Notes: generated by a model not told the origin, from the sequence alone. Numbered from the stretch's first letter, positions 33,891 through 43,827 are shown. The stretch: DNA of 46,696 nucleotides from Clostridium sp. (GCA_023666975.1 JAMPAW010000006.1:18871-65566), one strand, 5' to 3'. Program-made: numbers and translations.

Positions 33891-36527
33891 ATGGACAAAA
33901 TTTTATTAGTAGATGGACATAGCATACTGAACCGGGCATTTTACGGGCTTCCTGATTTAACGAATTCGCAGGGACAGCATACCAATGCTGTGCTGGGCTT
34001 TGTCAATATGATTTTAAAGGTGATTGATGAGGAGAAACCGTCACATTTGGCTGTGGCATTTGATGTGCATCAGCCGACGTTCCGTCATCAGATGTATGAA
34101 CAGTATAAGGGAACCCGCAAGGGTATGCCAGAGGAGCTGAGAAGCCAGGTGCCGCTGGTCAAGGAACTGCTAAAGGCGATGGGGATAACGGTAGTGGAAT
34201 GTCCGGGGTTTGAAGCAGATGATATTATCGGAACACTTTCCAACAGGGGCGAGGCGGCCGGCATGGAGGTGGCAGTGCTCTCCGGAGACAGGGATTTACT
34301 GCAGCTTGCCACGGACAGGGTAATGATTAAGCTGCCGAAGACAAAGGGCGGACAGACCGTAGTGGAAAATTATTATGCCGGCAATGTGGCGGAAAAATAC
34401 GGCGTGACACCGAAGGAATTTATCGATATGAAAGGACTGATGGGGGATACATCTGATAATATTCCCGGTGTTCCGGGAATCGGCGAGAAGACGGCGGCCA
34501 AAATTATAGCCGATTATCATAGCATTGAGGAAGCATATGCCCATTTGGAGGCAATTAAACCGAAGAAGGCAATGGAAAATCTTGGAGCGTTTTATGACCA
34601 GGCATTGCTGAGTAAAGAACTGGCGACAATCCGGCTTGATGTGCCCGTGGAAAATACGTTCGATGAAATGATGATGGGAGATTTGTTCACCGAAAAGGCA
34701 TATGACTATATCAAAAATCTGGAATTGAAGAGTCTGTTAAAATATTTTACTTCTTCTGCAAATACCGTGGATATGGAGTTCACCGTTCATACGATTACAG
34801 ATTTGGCGGAGATGGAAAATTATTTTGCCGGGCTTGGACAGGAAAAGTGTATTGGTGTGTTTGGCCTTTTTGAGAAGAAGGAATTTATCGGACTCGGTAT
34901 CACAAAAGACGGTAAGCATGTCGATTTCATTATCTGTTCGATGTTTATTACCGCAGAGCTGGTTGCCGCACGGTTCATGGACTGCTGCCGGAATCATGGA
35001 GAGCTTACGGTTATCACCAATGACCTGAAATCGCTGTTGGATATTATGCCGCTGGAGGATAACGGACAGGTCGAGGATACCTCCGTGGCGGCATATCTGT
35101 TAAATCCCATTAAAGATACCTACGGTTATGATGATATTGCAAGAGATTATCTGATGCTGACAGTGCCAAACAAAAAGGAATTACTGAATAAGCTGGAATT
35201 AAATGCCTTTGTGCTTCAACAGGAGAATGTGCACAGTTATCTGGCCTATGAAACCTGTATTCCTTATCTGGCGTGGGACGCATTGAAGCAGAAGCTGGAA
35301 GAGATGGAATTGAAGAAACTCTATGATGAGATTGAGCTTCCTACCGTATATGTGCTGGAGCATATGGAGCGGGAAGGGATACGCGTAGACGGAGCAGCGC
35401 TTAACGAATATGGTGAAATGCTGGGGACACGGGTTGAACAGCTTGAACAGAGAATATACGAGGAAGCGGGAGAAACGTTTAACATCAACTCTCCTAAACA
35501 GCTTGGCGAAGTACTGTTTGATCGCATGAAGCTTCCGGGTGCCAAGAAAACCAAGACAGGATATTCTACCAGTGCAGATGTGTTAAACAAGTTAAAAAAG
35601 GATTATCAAATCGTGGAAGATGTACTGGAATACAGGCAGGTGGCAAAGCTGAAATCTACCTATGCAGACGGTTTATCTGTGTTTATCAGAGAGGACGGAA
35701 GAATTCACGGAACCTTTAATCAGACGATTACCGCAACCGGACGAATCAGCTCTACGGAACCGAATCTGCAGAATATTCCAATGCGGACAGAGCTGGGACG
35801 GAATATCCGCAAAGTATTTATTCCGAAAGAGGATTATGTTTTTGTGGACGCAGATTATTCGCAGATTGAACTGCGGGTGCTGGCACACTTTTCAGGGGAC
35901 GAAAAACTGATTGCGGCCTACCATGAAGAACAGGACATTCATGCACTTACTGCCTCGCAGGTGTTTGGCGTACCGATTGGGGAAGTAGATGACTTAATGC
36001 GGAGAAATGCCAAGGCGGTCAATTTTGGCATTGTCTATGGCATCAGTGCTTTCGGGCTTTCGGAGGATTTGAATATTCCCCAAAAGCAGGCAGCAGAATA
36101 TATCGAGAGTTATTTTGCCACCTATCCGGGCGTGAAGCGCTTTTTAGATGATACGGTGGCAAAGGCAAAGGAAACGGGAATGACGAGAACGATGTTCGGA
36201 AGAATCCGCCAGATACCGGAGCTGTCGTCATCGAATTTTATGCAGAGAAGCTTCGGCGAGCGGGTAGCCATGAATTCTCCGATTCAGGGAACGGCAGCGG
36301 ACATTATTAAAATTGCGATGATACGGGTACATCAGCGGCTCAAAAAAGAGGGGCTTAAGTCAACGCTGATTTTGCAGATTCATGATGAATTGTTGATTGA
36401 AACCTATAAAGATGAGGTGGAACAGGTCAGGCGGATTCTGGTGGAGGAAATGATGGGGGCAGCCGAATTGGACGTTCCGTTAAGCGTGGGAGTAAGTACA
36501 GGTGCAACCTGGTATGAGGCAAAGTAG
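33891..36527 (+). CDS. polA: DNA polymerase I
   Basis: An 878-residue PolA for gap filling, Okazaki primer removal and repair. The 5' nuclease domain (about 1-290) shows LVDGHSILNRAFYG, EADDIIGT, SGDRDLLQL and GDTSDNIPGVPGIG. The central 3'-5' exonuclease domain is present in size but lacks the DxE metal motif, so proofreading is probably lost, as in other Firmicute enzymes. The polymerase domain has motif A DADYSQIELR (D653), motif B (KAVNFGIVYG) and motif C HDE (831-833). ATG 33891 with AAAGGA is preferred over TTG 33870. coaE follows two bases after its stop. Confidence 0.97.
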   Translation: MDKILLVDGHSILNRAFYGLPDLTNSQGQHTNAVLGFVNMILKVIDEEKPSHLAVAFDVHQPTFRHQMYEQYKGTRKGMPEELRSQVPLVKELLKAMGITVVECPGFEADDIIGTLSNRGEAAGMEVAVLSGDRDLLQLATDRVMIKLPKTKGGQTVVENYYAGNVAEKYGVTPKEFIDMKGLMGDTSDNIPGVPGIGEKTAAKIIADYHSIEEAYAHLEAIKPKKAMENLGAFYDQALLSKELATIRLDVPVENTFDEMMMGDLFTEKAYDYIKNLELKSLLKYFTSSANTVDMEFTVHTITDLAEMENYFAGLGQEKCIGVFGLFEKKEFIGLGITKDGKHVDFIICSMFITAELVAARFMDCCRNHGELTVITNDLKSLLDIMPLEDNGQVEDTSVAAYLLNPIKDTYGYDDIARDYLMLTVPNKKELLNKLELNAFVLQQENVHSYLAYETCIPYLAWDALKQKLEEMELKKLYDEIELPTVYVLEHMEREGIRVDGAALNEYGEMLGTRVEQLEQRIYEEAGETFNINSPKQLGEVLFDRMKLPGAKKTKTGYSTSADVLNKLKKDYQIVEDVLEYRQVAKLKSTYADGLSVFIREDGRIHGTFNQTITATGRISSTEPNLQNIPMRTELGRNIRKVFIPKEDYVFVDADYSQIELRVLAHFSGDEKLIAAYHEEQDIHALTASQVFGVPIGEVDDLMRRNAKAVNFGIVYGISAFGLSEDLNIPQKQAAEYIESYFATYPGVKRFLDDTVAKAKETGMTRTMFGRIRQIPELSSSNFMQRSFGERVAMNSPIQGTAADIIKIAMIRVHQRLKKEGLKSTLILQIHDELLIETYKDEVEQVRRILVEEMMGAAELDVPLSVGVSTGATWYEAK

Positions 36528-36529
36528 AG

Positions 36530-37117
36530 ATGAAAATTATTGGTATTACCGGCGGAATTGGAAGCGGGAAAAGTACTGTGCTTAGTATATTAAAGGAAAA
36601 GCACAATGCCTGTATCGTGGAGGCGGACAGACTGGCACACAGGCTGATGTCTCCGGGATATTTGGTTTATCAGCAAATCGTGGAGGCGTTTGGCGAAGGG
36701 ATTTTGGCGGACGGAGGCGGAATCGACAGAGAGCGGCTCTCCGAAATTGTGTTTAATCATTCCGGGGAACTTGAACGCTTGAATGGGATTGTCCACCCGG
36801 CTGTTAAGGAGTACATTTTGCAGGATATTCAAAAAAAGCAGAGGGAGAAGGCGGAACAGCTTTATGTTATCGAGGCGGCACTGCTAATTGAAGACGGGTA
36901 CAGGACAATCTGTGACGAGCTGTGGTATATTTATACGGACCGTGAGGAGCGAATCCGCCGCCTGATTAGCGGACGGGGAGGAAACCGCAAAAAATGGGAG
37001 CAGATTATCCAAAATCAGTCTGATGATGAATTCTATTTTGCAAATTGTGATGTGGTGATTGATAACGGCAGCAATATTGCGCATACCATAAATGTAGTAA
37101 AAGATTTATTGTCTTAA
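36530..37117 (+). CDS. coaE: dephospho-CoA kinase
   Basis: A 195-residue CoaE, which phosphorylates dephospho-CoA in the last step of coenzyme A synthesis. The P-loop is GGIGSGKST (8-16), followed by EADRLAH, which is typical of the family, and a C-terminal RIRRLISGRG lid. The start lies two bases after the polA stop with an overlapping ribosome binding site. The -35 box of the next promoter lies in its last codons. Confidence 0.95.
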   Translation: MKIIGITGGIGSGKSTVLSILKEKHNACIVEADRLAHRLMSPGYLVYQQIVEAFGEGILADGGGIDRERLSEIVFNHSGELERLNGIVHPAVKEYILQDIQKKQREKAEQLYVIEAALLIEDGYRTICDELWYIYTDREERIRRLISGRGGNRKKWEQIIQNQSDDEFYFANCDVVIDNGSNIAHTINVVKDLLS

Positions 37118-37137
37118 TCTACAGGTTGTGGTATAAT
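37109..37137 (+). promoter_or_regulatory. promoter of the FtsA-like gene
   Basis: TTGTCT (37109-37114), a 17-bp spacer and TATAAT (37132-37137). The -35 box overlaps the end of coaE. With a transcript starting near 37144, ATG 37149 would lack its ribosome binding site, which favours ATG 37167. Confidence 0.6.
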
Positions 37138-37166
37138 AGGAATACTTGATGAATATGGAGTATAGT

Positions 37167-39347
37167 ATGGCAGCAATGACAAAATATCCAGAGCCGCTGG
37201 TGTTCGGTCTTGATATCGGAACCAGAAGTATTGTCGGCACGGTAGGATATAGAGAGGGCAGCAAATTTAATATCGTAGCGCAGTGTGTGAAGTTTCATGA
37301 TACGAGAGCGATGATGGACGGGCAGATTCATGATATCAGCAAAGTCGGTGAAGAGATTGTCTATGTAAAGGAGCAGTTGGAGCGGCAGCTGTCCGGAAGA
37401 AAGCTCAAAGAAGTGTGTGTTGCTGCCGCAGGGCGCGTACTGCGTACTTATATCGGAAAAGGGAATTATGAATTTCAGGAGAACACGGTTGTCAATCAGG
37501 AATATATTCACTCCTTGGAAATGCTGGGCGTGGAAAAAGCACATGAGCAGATGCTCAAGGACAATGATACAGATGTGAAGCTGTTTTGTGTCGGGTACAC
37601 GGTAATTAAATATTATCTGAACGATTATGAGATTAGTAATCTTGAAGGCCATAAGGCACACAATATTGCTGCAGATGTATTGGCGACGTTTCTGCCGGAG
37701 GAGGTTGTGGACGGTTTATATGCCGCCGTTGCACTTGCAGATTTGGAAATTGCCAATATGACGTTGGAGCCGATTGCAGCAATACAGGTTGCGATTCCGG
37801 AAAGCTACCGGCTGTTGAATATTGCCTTGGTGGACGTCGGTGCAGGCACGTCGGATATCTGTATTACGAAGGACGGAAGCGTAGTCGGATATGGCATGCT
37901 GCCAAAGGCCGGTGATGAGCTTACGGAGACGTTGATTAAGGAATATCTGGTGGATTTTGATACGGCAGAGAAAATTAAGACGATAGGCTCCAAAAAGAAG
38001 AGCTTCACTTACAAGGATATTATGGGTGTCAGCCACAATATTACCTCTCAGGAGATCAACGACAAGCTGGAACCTGTTTTGGAGGAAATTACCGAACAGA
38101 TTGCCCGGAAAATGATTACCCTGAATGGAGATAAGCCGGTATCGGCGGTCTTCGTGGTGGGTGGAGGCGGAAAACTGCCGGGATTTACAAAGAAGCTTGC
38201 CGGTCATCTGAAGCTGCCCGAGGAACGTGTGGCTCTGCGGGGCGAAGAGGTTATGGGATTTGTCAACATTTTGATGGAAGGTGTTAAGAAGGACCCGCTG
38301 CTGGTTACGCCAATCGGTATCTGCCTGAATTTCTATGACCAGAAAAACCGCTTTGTCTATCTGCTCGTTAACGGAGAACGGGTGAAGCTGTACGATAATG
38401 ATAAGCTGACGGTATTTGATGCTGCGTTGTCTTATGGGTTTACCAATGATTCCATTTTCCCTAAGCGGGGAAAGGACCTCAACTATACGATAAACGGCAA
38501 GAAAAAGTTTATACGGGGGAGTGCCGGCGAACCGGCTGCCATTACGTTGAATGGCAAAGAGACGGGAATGAATCACCCGGTGAAGGCGGGAGACCAGATA
38601 CAGGTCAAAGAATCAACAACGGGAGAGGACGCTAAGGCTGTTCTTCATGAGGTGGTGGATTTGTCCTCCACGATATCGATTACGGTCAATGATGTTACCG
38701 TGACCTGCCCCCGGTATGCAACGGTCAATGGCAGAATGGAGTCGGAATTCTATCCGCTTAGTGAGGGTGACAGCGTAGAATTGCTCAATTACTATACATT
38801 GGCACAGCTTATGCAGTTTATGGATATTGAAACGCCTCACGAGGTGTTTGTCAACGGTGCACGGGCGAATGCAGACACAAGGATTTATGAGAATTTTAAT
38901 GTTGCATGGTTAGATAAGGAAGATGTGTATAAAGCGGAGCGTTTTGTCAGTGAGGAACAGGCTGCCGGGATAGAGGAGCCGGAGGAAAAGAGTGACGTGC
39001 CAAAGAACCGGCAGGAGAATGTGGAAGGTGAACCGGAACCGCCTGTAGATGAAGCGGCACAATTACAGGAGCTTCAGGTTCCGGTGAAGAATGCCTTAGT
39101 GAATCAATGGATTGAGGAGAGAGGCAGGAATGCCAAGGCAGTAGAGATGAACGTAACGGTAAATGACAGTCCGATTACGCTGACAGGTAAATCCAACTAT
39201 GTATTTGTAGATATTTTTGACGAATATGAATTTGATTTAAAAACAATTAAAGGGTCAGTTCTTGTACAGAAAATAGACGGACAGGCAGCAGAACATTTCA
39301 GTCCGCTCCATGACGGAGCAGTGATTGAACTATACTGGAAGGAATAG
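37167..39347 (+). CDS. FtsA-like actin-fold ATPase with C-terminal beta domains
   Basis: A 726-residue protein. Residues of about 1-380 have the actin/FtsA fold: GLDIGTRSIVGTVG (phosphate 1), LVDVGAGTSDICI (phosphate 2) and VFVVGGGGKLPGF (adenosine). An SHS2-like insertion region follows the first motif. The C-terminal half has repeated beta-rich modules with INGKK, LNGKET, VNDVTVTC and VNGARA turns, resembling beta-grasp domains, and ends in VIELYWKE. FtsA tethers FtsZ to the membrane, but no C-terminal amphipathic helix is obvious here, so this is a divergent homologue. ATG 37167 follows GGAG by six bases. The diguanylate cyclase gene starts three bases after its stop. Confidence 0.75.
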   Translation: MAAMTKYPEPLVFGLDIGTRSIVGTVGYREGSKFNIVAQCVKFHDTRAMMDGQIHDISKVGEEIVYVKEQLERQLSGRKLKEVCVAAAGRVLRTYIGKGNYEFQENTVVNQEYIHSLEMLGVEKAHEQMLKDNDTDVKLFCVGYTVIKYYLNDYEISNLEGHKAHNIAADVLATFLPEEVVDGLYAAVALADLEIANMTLEPIAAIQVAIPESYRLLNIALVDVGAGTSDICITKDGSVVGYGMLPKAGDELTETLIKEYLVDFDTAEKIKTIGSKKKSFTYKDIMGVSHNITSQEINDKLEPVLEEITEQIARKMITLNGDKPVSAVFVVGGGGKLPGFTKKLAGHLKLPEERVALRGEEVMGFVNILMEGVKKDPLLVTPIGICLNFYDQKNRFVYLLVNGERVKLYDNDKLTVFDAALSYGFTNDSIFPKRGKDLNYTINGKKKFIRGSAGEPAAITLNGKETGMNHPVKAGDQIQVKESTTGEDAKAVLHEVVDLSSTISITVNDVTVTCPRYATVNGRMESEFYPLSEGDSVELLNYYTLAQLMQFMDIETPHEVFVNGARANADTRIYENFNVAWLDKEDVYKAERFVSEEQAAGIEEPEEKSDVPKNRQENVEGEPEPPVDEAAQLQELQVPVKNALVNQWIEERGRNAKAVEMNVTVNDSPITLTGKSNYVFVDIFDEYEFDLKTIKGSVLVQKIDGQAAEHFSPLHDGAVIELYWKE

Positions 39348-39350
39348 CTT

Positions 39351-41045
39351 ATGGAGACAAAGACACTGATAGAACTGCAGAAAAAAGGAATATTAATACA
39401 TCGTCTGGTATATGCAATATTTTTCGTTTTCCGGATTATATTGCAATTTATGGATAAGAGCATTCAGCTTCAAAATACGATATCCATTTTGGGATTTCTT
39501 GCATTTTGCTGGATATTGGAGGAGATATGCAGTTATAACCATTATTTTGACAAATTATTTGTGCTGCAGGCACTTCGCTATATTCAGTGTGTTTCTTCAA
39601 TCATCATGATTTGTTTTATCAGTGTTGATGATACATTGATGCTTGCTTTGGTTGCCGTCATGATTATGTTTTTTGTGGATTTTTTCCTGACGATGAGAGT
39701 GAATGACAAAAGCACGTTGATATCCTATATGCTGTATGTGTCAATACCGGTTCTGACCGTGCTGGTTGTCAAGATTTCCTTTAAGCACAGCAATTGGTGG
39801 TTCTTTATGTTTTTTAACATTATTCTGCTGATGATGGTGTTGTTTTTTGAGGCATATACGTTTATGGAATACATGGGGATAATGGATAATATGCTGTTTT
39901 CCCAGAGAAACCAGTTGGATAATATTGCCGAGAGAAATGAAGAAATCTTACAGATGCAGGAAAAACTCAAGAATACAAATTCTGCGCTGACGGTACAAAA
40001 AATTAACCTGCAAAATGCCAACAGGCAGATTCAGATGGCGAATGACGAGATGAAGGCACAGACGGAGATTTTGCACTATATTGCGAACTCTTTTGATGTT
40101 GCACAAATCTCTAATCAGATAACGGACGCCATTATGGCAGTGAGGAAGCTGAGCTTGTGTGCTGTATATATTCGGGAAAAGGCATATCTGAATAAGCATG
40201 CCAATTATGTCATTAAGACAAATGTCGGAGAATGGAATGCCGGAATCAAGGAAAATATATCCGATATTTATCTTAAAATGAGCGAAGCCGGGGACAAGGA
40301 AGTAGTTGCACATAGAAACATCAAAGAGAAGTTCCCGTTTTTGGAGAATACGGATATTCAGTCTTTATATATCAAGGTATTGTATACAGATAATGATTAC
40401 TATGGTCTGTTTATGATTGGTGACAGCAGACCGGATATGTTTCTGGACAATATGTCGTTCTATGATGCGATTATCGCACAGTATGATATTGCGATCAGTA
40501 ATTGCAAAATCTATAATGAGATGCAGCATATGGCGAGAAAGGACGGTTTGACGGGAATCAATAACCGGATTTATTTCAATGAGCTATTCCGCAAGACGAT
40601 TGGCCAAATCCAAAAGGAGAACGGCTGTATCAGCGCTGCATTGTTTGATATCGACAAATTCAAAAATGTCAATGACACATATGGACATCTGGCAGGAGAT
40701 GAAGTGATTAAAAGAATTGCCTCTGTGACAGAGGAATGTATTGACCAATATGAAGGCTTCGTCTGCCGTTACGGTGGGGAGGAATTTGTCGTTGCACTTC
40801 CGGGACGCAATCTTGATGAAGCGAAGCCGATCATTACAGAGCTGTTTGAGGAGCTTTGCAGACAGGTTGTGCGGTATAATGAATATGAAATTCCGATGAG
40901 CGTAAGCGTGGGACTGACGTCCTATCCGGAGGTTTGTAAGAATCCCGAAGATTTGCTGAAGCGTTCAGACTGGTGCATGTACTATGCAAAAGAACATGGC
41001 AGGCATCAAATATGCGTAGATGACGGAAGTATTGAGAGAGAGTAA
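39351..41045 (+). CDS. membrane diguanylate cyclase (GGDEF)
   Basis: A 564-residue protein that would make c-di-GMP. The N-terminal 185 residues hold about six TM segments. A coiled coil (about 195-245) leads to a GAF-like sensory region and the GGDEF domain: KDGLTGINNR and FDIDKFKNVNDTYGH, then the active site GGEEF at 475-479. No RxxD inhibitory site precedes the active site. It starts three bases after the FtsA-like gene, so c-di-GMP synthesis may be tied to that product. The ackA gene follows by 33 bp. Confidence 0.92.
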   Translation: METKTLIELQKKGILIHRLVYAIFFVFRIILQFMDKSIQLQNTISILGFLAFCWILEEICSYNHYFDKLFVLQALRYIQCVSSIIMICFISVDDTLMLALVAVMIMFFVDFFLTMRVNDKSTLISYMLYVSIPVLTVLVVKISFKHSNWWFFMFFNIILLMMVLFFEAYTFMEYMGIMDNMLFSQRNQLDNIAERNEEILQMQEKLKNTNSALTVQKINLQNANRQIQMANDEMKAQTEILHYIANSFDVAQISNQITDAIMAVRKLSLCAVYIREKAYLNKHANYVIKTNVGEWNAGIKENISDIYLKMSEAGDKEVVAHRNIKEKFPFLENTDIQSLYIKVLYTDNDYYGLFMIGDSRPDMFLDNMSFYDAIIAQYDIAISNCKIYNEMQHMARKDGLTGINNRIYFNELFRKTIGQIQKENGCISAALFDIDKFKNVNDTYGHLAGDEVIKRIASVTEECIDQYEGFVCRYGGEEFVVALPGRNLDEAKPIITELFEELCRQVVRYNEYEIPMSVSVGLTSYPEVCKNPEDLLKRSDWCMYYAKEHGRHQICVDDGSIERE

Positions 41046-41078
41046 ATGAGAGAAAAGGAATAACATGGAGGTCACAAA

Positions 41079-42272
41079 ATGAATGTATTTGTTGTAAACT
41101 GCGGAAGCTCGTCCCTGAAGTATCAGTTGATTGATGCGGGAACGGAGGAAGTGATTGCGAAGGGTCTGTGTGAGCGTATCGGAATTGACGGGCGTTTGAC
41201 ACATAAGCCTGCAGGAAAGGAAGAGGTGGTGCGGGACGTAGAAATGCCGGACCATAAAAGTGCGGTTTCCTATGTGCTGGAAGCACTGACTGACCCGGTA
41301 TCCGGTGTCATTGATAATTTATCTGCGATTGATGCGGTGGGACACCGTATTGTACACGGAGGGGAAAAGTTTGCCGGCTCCGTGCTGATAACCGATGAGG
41401 TTATTCGCACTATTGAAGAATGTAACGACTTAGCACCGCTGCATAATCCGGCGAACCTGATTGGCATATCCGCCTGCCGTGCATTGATGCCGGAAGTTCC
41501 GATGGTGGCCGTGTTTGATACGGCATTTCATCAGACGATGCCGACAAAAGCGTACCTTTACGGCTTGCCATACGAGTACTATGAACAGTATAAGATTCGC
41601 AAATATGGCTTTCACGGTACATCTCACAGCTTTGTGTCAAAGCGGCTGCTACAGATAATCGGCAGAGAGAATCAGGATTCCAAGGTGATTGTCTGTCATC
41701 TCGGTAACGGTTCTTCTGTAACGGCAGTCTGTAACGGGCAGTCCGTGGACACCAGTATGGGATTTACTCCGTTGGACGGACTGATTATGGGAACCAGAAG
41801 CGGCAGTATCGACCCGGCGGTTGTTCAGTTTCTGGCGGACAAGTTAAACTGCTCTTTAGATGAAGTGATTAATATTTTGAACAAAAAGTCTGGAGTGGAA
41901 GGGATATCCGGTGTATCCAGTGACTTCAGGGATTTGGATAATGCCGTGAGTGTCGAGGGCAATGAGAGAGCAGCAATTGCTCTTGATATGTTTGCCTATC
42001 GGACGGCACAGTATATCGGTTCTTATGCGGCGGCAATGAACGGTGTAGACGCAATTGCATTTACGGCAGGAATAGGAGAAAATAATGCCAAAATCAGACA
42101 GGCAGTCTGTGATTATCTCGGATATCTGGGCGTGGTTCTTGACGAGCAGGCTAATCAGGTGCGGGGGGAAGAGATTAGAATCTCAACTGCGGATTCCCGG
42201 ACGGCGGTTTATGTAATTCCAACGAATGAAGAATTGGCAATCGCCAGAGAAACCGTTGCGCTGGTGAAATAG
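41079..42272 (+). CDS. ackA: acetate kinase
   Basis: A 397-residue acetate kinase, which interconverts acetyl phosphate and acetate with ADP/ATP in fermentation. The N terminus is [38 protein letters not shown] and the C-terminal [10 protein letters not shown] are conserved. The start has GGAGG at a good distance. Its usual partner pta is not adjacent; the upstream gene is a diguanylate cyclase. Confidence 0.97.
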   Translation: MNVFVVNCGSSSLKYQLIDAGTEEVIAKGLCERIGIDGRLTHKPAGKEEVVRDVEMPDHKSAVSYVLEALTDPVSGVIDNLSAIDAVGHRIVHGGEKFAGSVLITDEVIRTIEECNDLAPLHNPANLIGISACRALMPEVPMVAVFDTAFHQTMPTKAYLYGLPYEYYEQYKIRKYGFHGTSHSFVSKRLLQIIGRENQDSKVIVCHLGNGSSVTAVCNGQSVDTSMGFTPLDGLIMGTRSGSIDPAVVQFLADKLNCSLDEVINILNKKSGVEGISGVSSDFRDLDNAVSVEGNERAAIALDMFAYRTAQYIGSYAAAMNGVDAIAFTAGIGENNAKIRQAVCDYLGYLGVVLDEQANQVRGEEIRISTADSRTAVYVIPTNEELAIARETVALVK

Positions 42273-42304
42273 AAGAAAAGTATCAACAAGTAGCGAAAAA
42301 ATGA

Positions 42305-42333
42305 TTGACAATAATATTTAAACTATGTATAAT
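42305..42333 (+). promoter_or_regulatory. consensus promoter of the yceD-rpmF unit
   Basis: A perfect TTGACA (42305-42310), 17-bp spacer and perfect TATAAT (42328-42333), 45 bp before the start of the YceD gene. Confidence 0.85.
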
Positions 42334-42377
42334 GGTCGACGTGTGAGTTTATCGTGGTCGTATTAGGAGATAAGTCA

Positions 42378-42959
42378 ATGAAAATAAACTTATATGATAT
42401 AATGTCACCGGCCGGGACAAAGAGGAGGTCGATGACGGGTGCGGACATCAGCGAGTTCCATGATAAAACAATTTCAGTGCGGGCAGTGGTAGAGGACGTG
42501 CATACAAGCTTTCAAGGAGAAGAGATGATTGTACGGAGCAGTAAGCCGTTTGAAATTGTGCTGAAGCAGACAGACAGAGACACTCTGATTGTGGAGTCAG
42601 ATGTCAGCGTCACTGTGGATAGGAGCTGCAGCAGGTGTCTGGAAAAGGTTGTCTGTGATTATGATTTACATATCGCACGGACAATCGATGTTGCCAGAAA
42701 GGAAGCTTATGTAGACAAGGCTTCTGAAACTGACGAGATAAGTTATATCGAAGACTGTACTCTTGATGTAGACATGCTCATACTCGATGAGTTGTATACC
42801 GTTATTCCGATGAACGTTCTCTGTAAAGAAGACTGTAAAGGAATCTGTAAGGTATGCGGAACCAATCTGAACAGGGAAACCTGTGAATGTGAACAGACGG
42901 TTCCCGATCCAAGAATGGCAGTTTTTAGTGATATCTTCAATCAATTTAAGGAGGTGTGA
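42378..42959 (+). CDS. YceD family protein (DUF177)
   Basis: A 193-residue YceD protein with clustered cysteines: CSRC in the middle and CKEDCKGICKVCG, then CEC, near the C terminus. YceD proteins are coupled with rpmF across bacteria, and a role in 23S rRNA processing or accumulation has been reported for the family. ATG 42378 with AGGAGA is preferred over GTG 42354. It ends three bases before the L32 start. Confidence 0.85.
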   Translation: MKINLYDIMSPAGTKRRSMTGADISEFHDKTISVRAVVEDVHTSFQGEEMIVRSSKPFEIVLKQTDRDTLIVESDVSVTVDRSCSRCLEKVVCDYDLHIARTIDVARKEAYVDKASETDEISYIEDCTLDVDMLILDELYTVIPMNVLCKEDCKGICKVCGTNLNRETCECEQTVPDPRMAVFSDIFNQFKEV

Positions 42960-42962
42960 AAT

Positions 42963-43139
42963 ATGTCTATCTGTCCAAAAAATAAATCTTCAAAGGGAAG
43001 AAGAGATAAGAGAAGAGCGAACTGGAAGATGACTGCTCCGACGTTAGTAAAATGTTCTAAGTGCGGAGAGTTAATGGTTCCCCACAGAGTTTGCAAGAAG
43101 TGTGGAAGCTATAACAAAAAAGAAATTCTTGAAGTATGA
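42963..43139 (+). CDS. rpmF: 50S ribosomal protein L32
   Basis: A 58-residue L32. The sequence starts MSICPKNKSSKGRRDKRRAN and has the zinc-binding form with KCSKCG and CKKCG pairs. A strong AGGAGGTG ribosome binding site lies at the end of the YceD gene, eight bases before the ATG. It is encoded immediately after YceD, the conserved order. plsX, a frequent follower, is not here. Confidence 0.95.
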   Translation: MSICPKNKSSKGRRDKRRANWKMTAPTLVKCSKCGELMVPHRVCKKCGSYNKKEILEV

Positions 43140-43159
43140 TGAGATAAAGAGAAAAACGG

Positions 43160-43198
43160 CAAAAAATGCTTGCATTTTTTGGTAAGAAGTGGTATTCT
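43160..43198 (+). promoter_or_regulatory. hairpin and promoter before rimP
   Basis: A perfect 10-bp AT-rich inverted repeat, CAAAAAATGC/GCATTTTTTG (43160-43181), with a T-rich right arm may terminate rpmF. It overlaps TTGCAT (43170-43175), which with TATTCT (43193-43198) and a 17-bp spacer forms the probable promoter of the rimP-nusA unit. Confidence 0.55.
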
Positions 43199-43221
43199 TT
43201 TTATGTAACATATTGATTGAT

Positions 43222-43250
43222 AAGAGAGTGGGCAACAGTCCACTCTCTTT
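43222..43250 (+). promoter_or_regulatory. stable hairpin in the rimP leader
   Basis: A perfect 10-bp stem AAGAGAGTGG/CCACTCTCTT with an 8-base loop lies between the promoter and rimP, followed by only a short T run. It may be an attenuator, a processing site or a weak terminator controlling the nusA-infB unit. Confidence 0.5.
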
Positions 43251-43316
43251 ACGTGTAGAGGACGTTTTGTACAAATCCGGCATAGGTGCAGACGTTAGCA
43301 GAGAAAGGTTTTATGT

Positions 43317-43790
43317 ATGACAAAGAAGCAAATTGAATCCACCTGTGAGGAATTGGTGCTTCCAATTGTTGGAAGACGGGGATTTGAATTGGTGGATGTA
43401 GAGTATCTGAAAGAAGGTGCAAACTATTATCTGCGTGTATATGCGGATAAGGAGGGGGGAATTACCATTGACGACTGCGTAGAGATAAGTCGTGAGCTTA
43501 GCCCCATGCTGGATGCCTATGAGGGAGAGATAAAGGAGCCATATATTTTAGAGGTGAGTTCACCGGGACTGCTGAGACCGCTGAAAAAGGATAAAGATTT
43601 TGCGAGAAATATCGGCAAGATGGTGGAAGTTAAATTGTTTAAACCATTAGAAGGTGACGGAAATAAAGAATTTGAGGCGGAACTGAAGGCTTATGATGCC
43701 AAGACGATTACAGTTTTGCTGGAAAATGACGAGGAAGCAGTAATTGATAGAAATAATCTGGCGCTGATCAGGCTGGCGTTTGAGTGGTGA
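43317..43790 (+). CDS. rimP: ribosome maturation factor RimP
   Basis: A 157-residue RimP, needed for 30S subunit maturation. Typical segments are GFELVDVEYLKEG (about 20-32), DCVEISRELSPMLD, and YILEVSSPGLLRPLK. The ribosome binding site is the modest AAAGG. It leads the conserved rimP-nusA-ylxR-ylxQ-infB cluster; the gap to nusA is 37 bp with AAGGAGG. Confidence 0.95.
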   Translation: MTKKQIESTCEELVLPIVGRRGFELVDVEYLKEGANYYLRVYADKEGGITIDDCVEISRELSPMLDAYEGEIKEPYILEVSSPGLLRPLKKDKDFARNIGKMVEVKLFKPLEGDGNKEFEAELKAYDAKTITVLLENDEEAVIDRNNLALIRLAFEW

Positions 43791-43827
43791 TTGCGCAGAT
43801 AGATGAGAAAAGGAGGAAGACGGAAAA

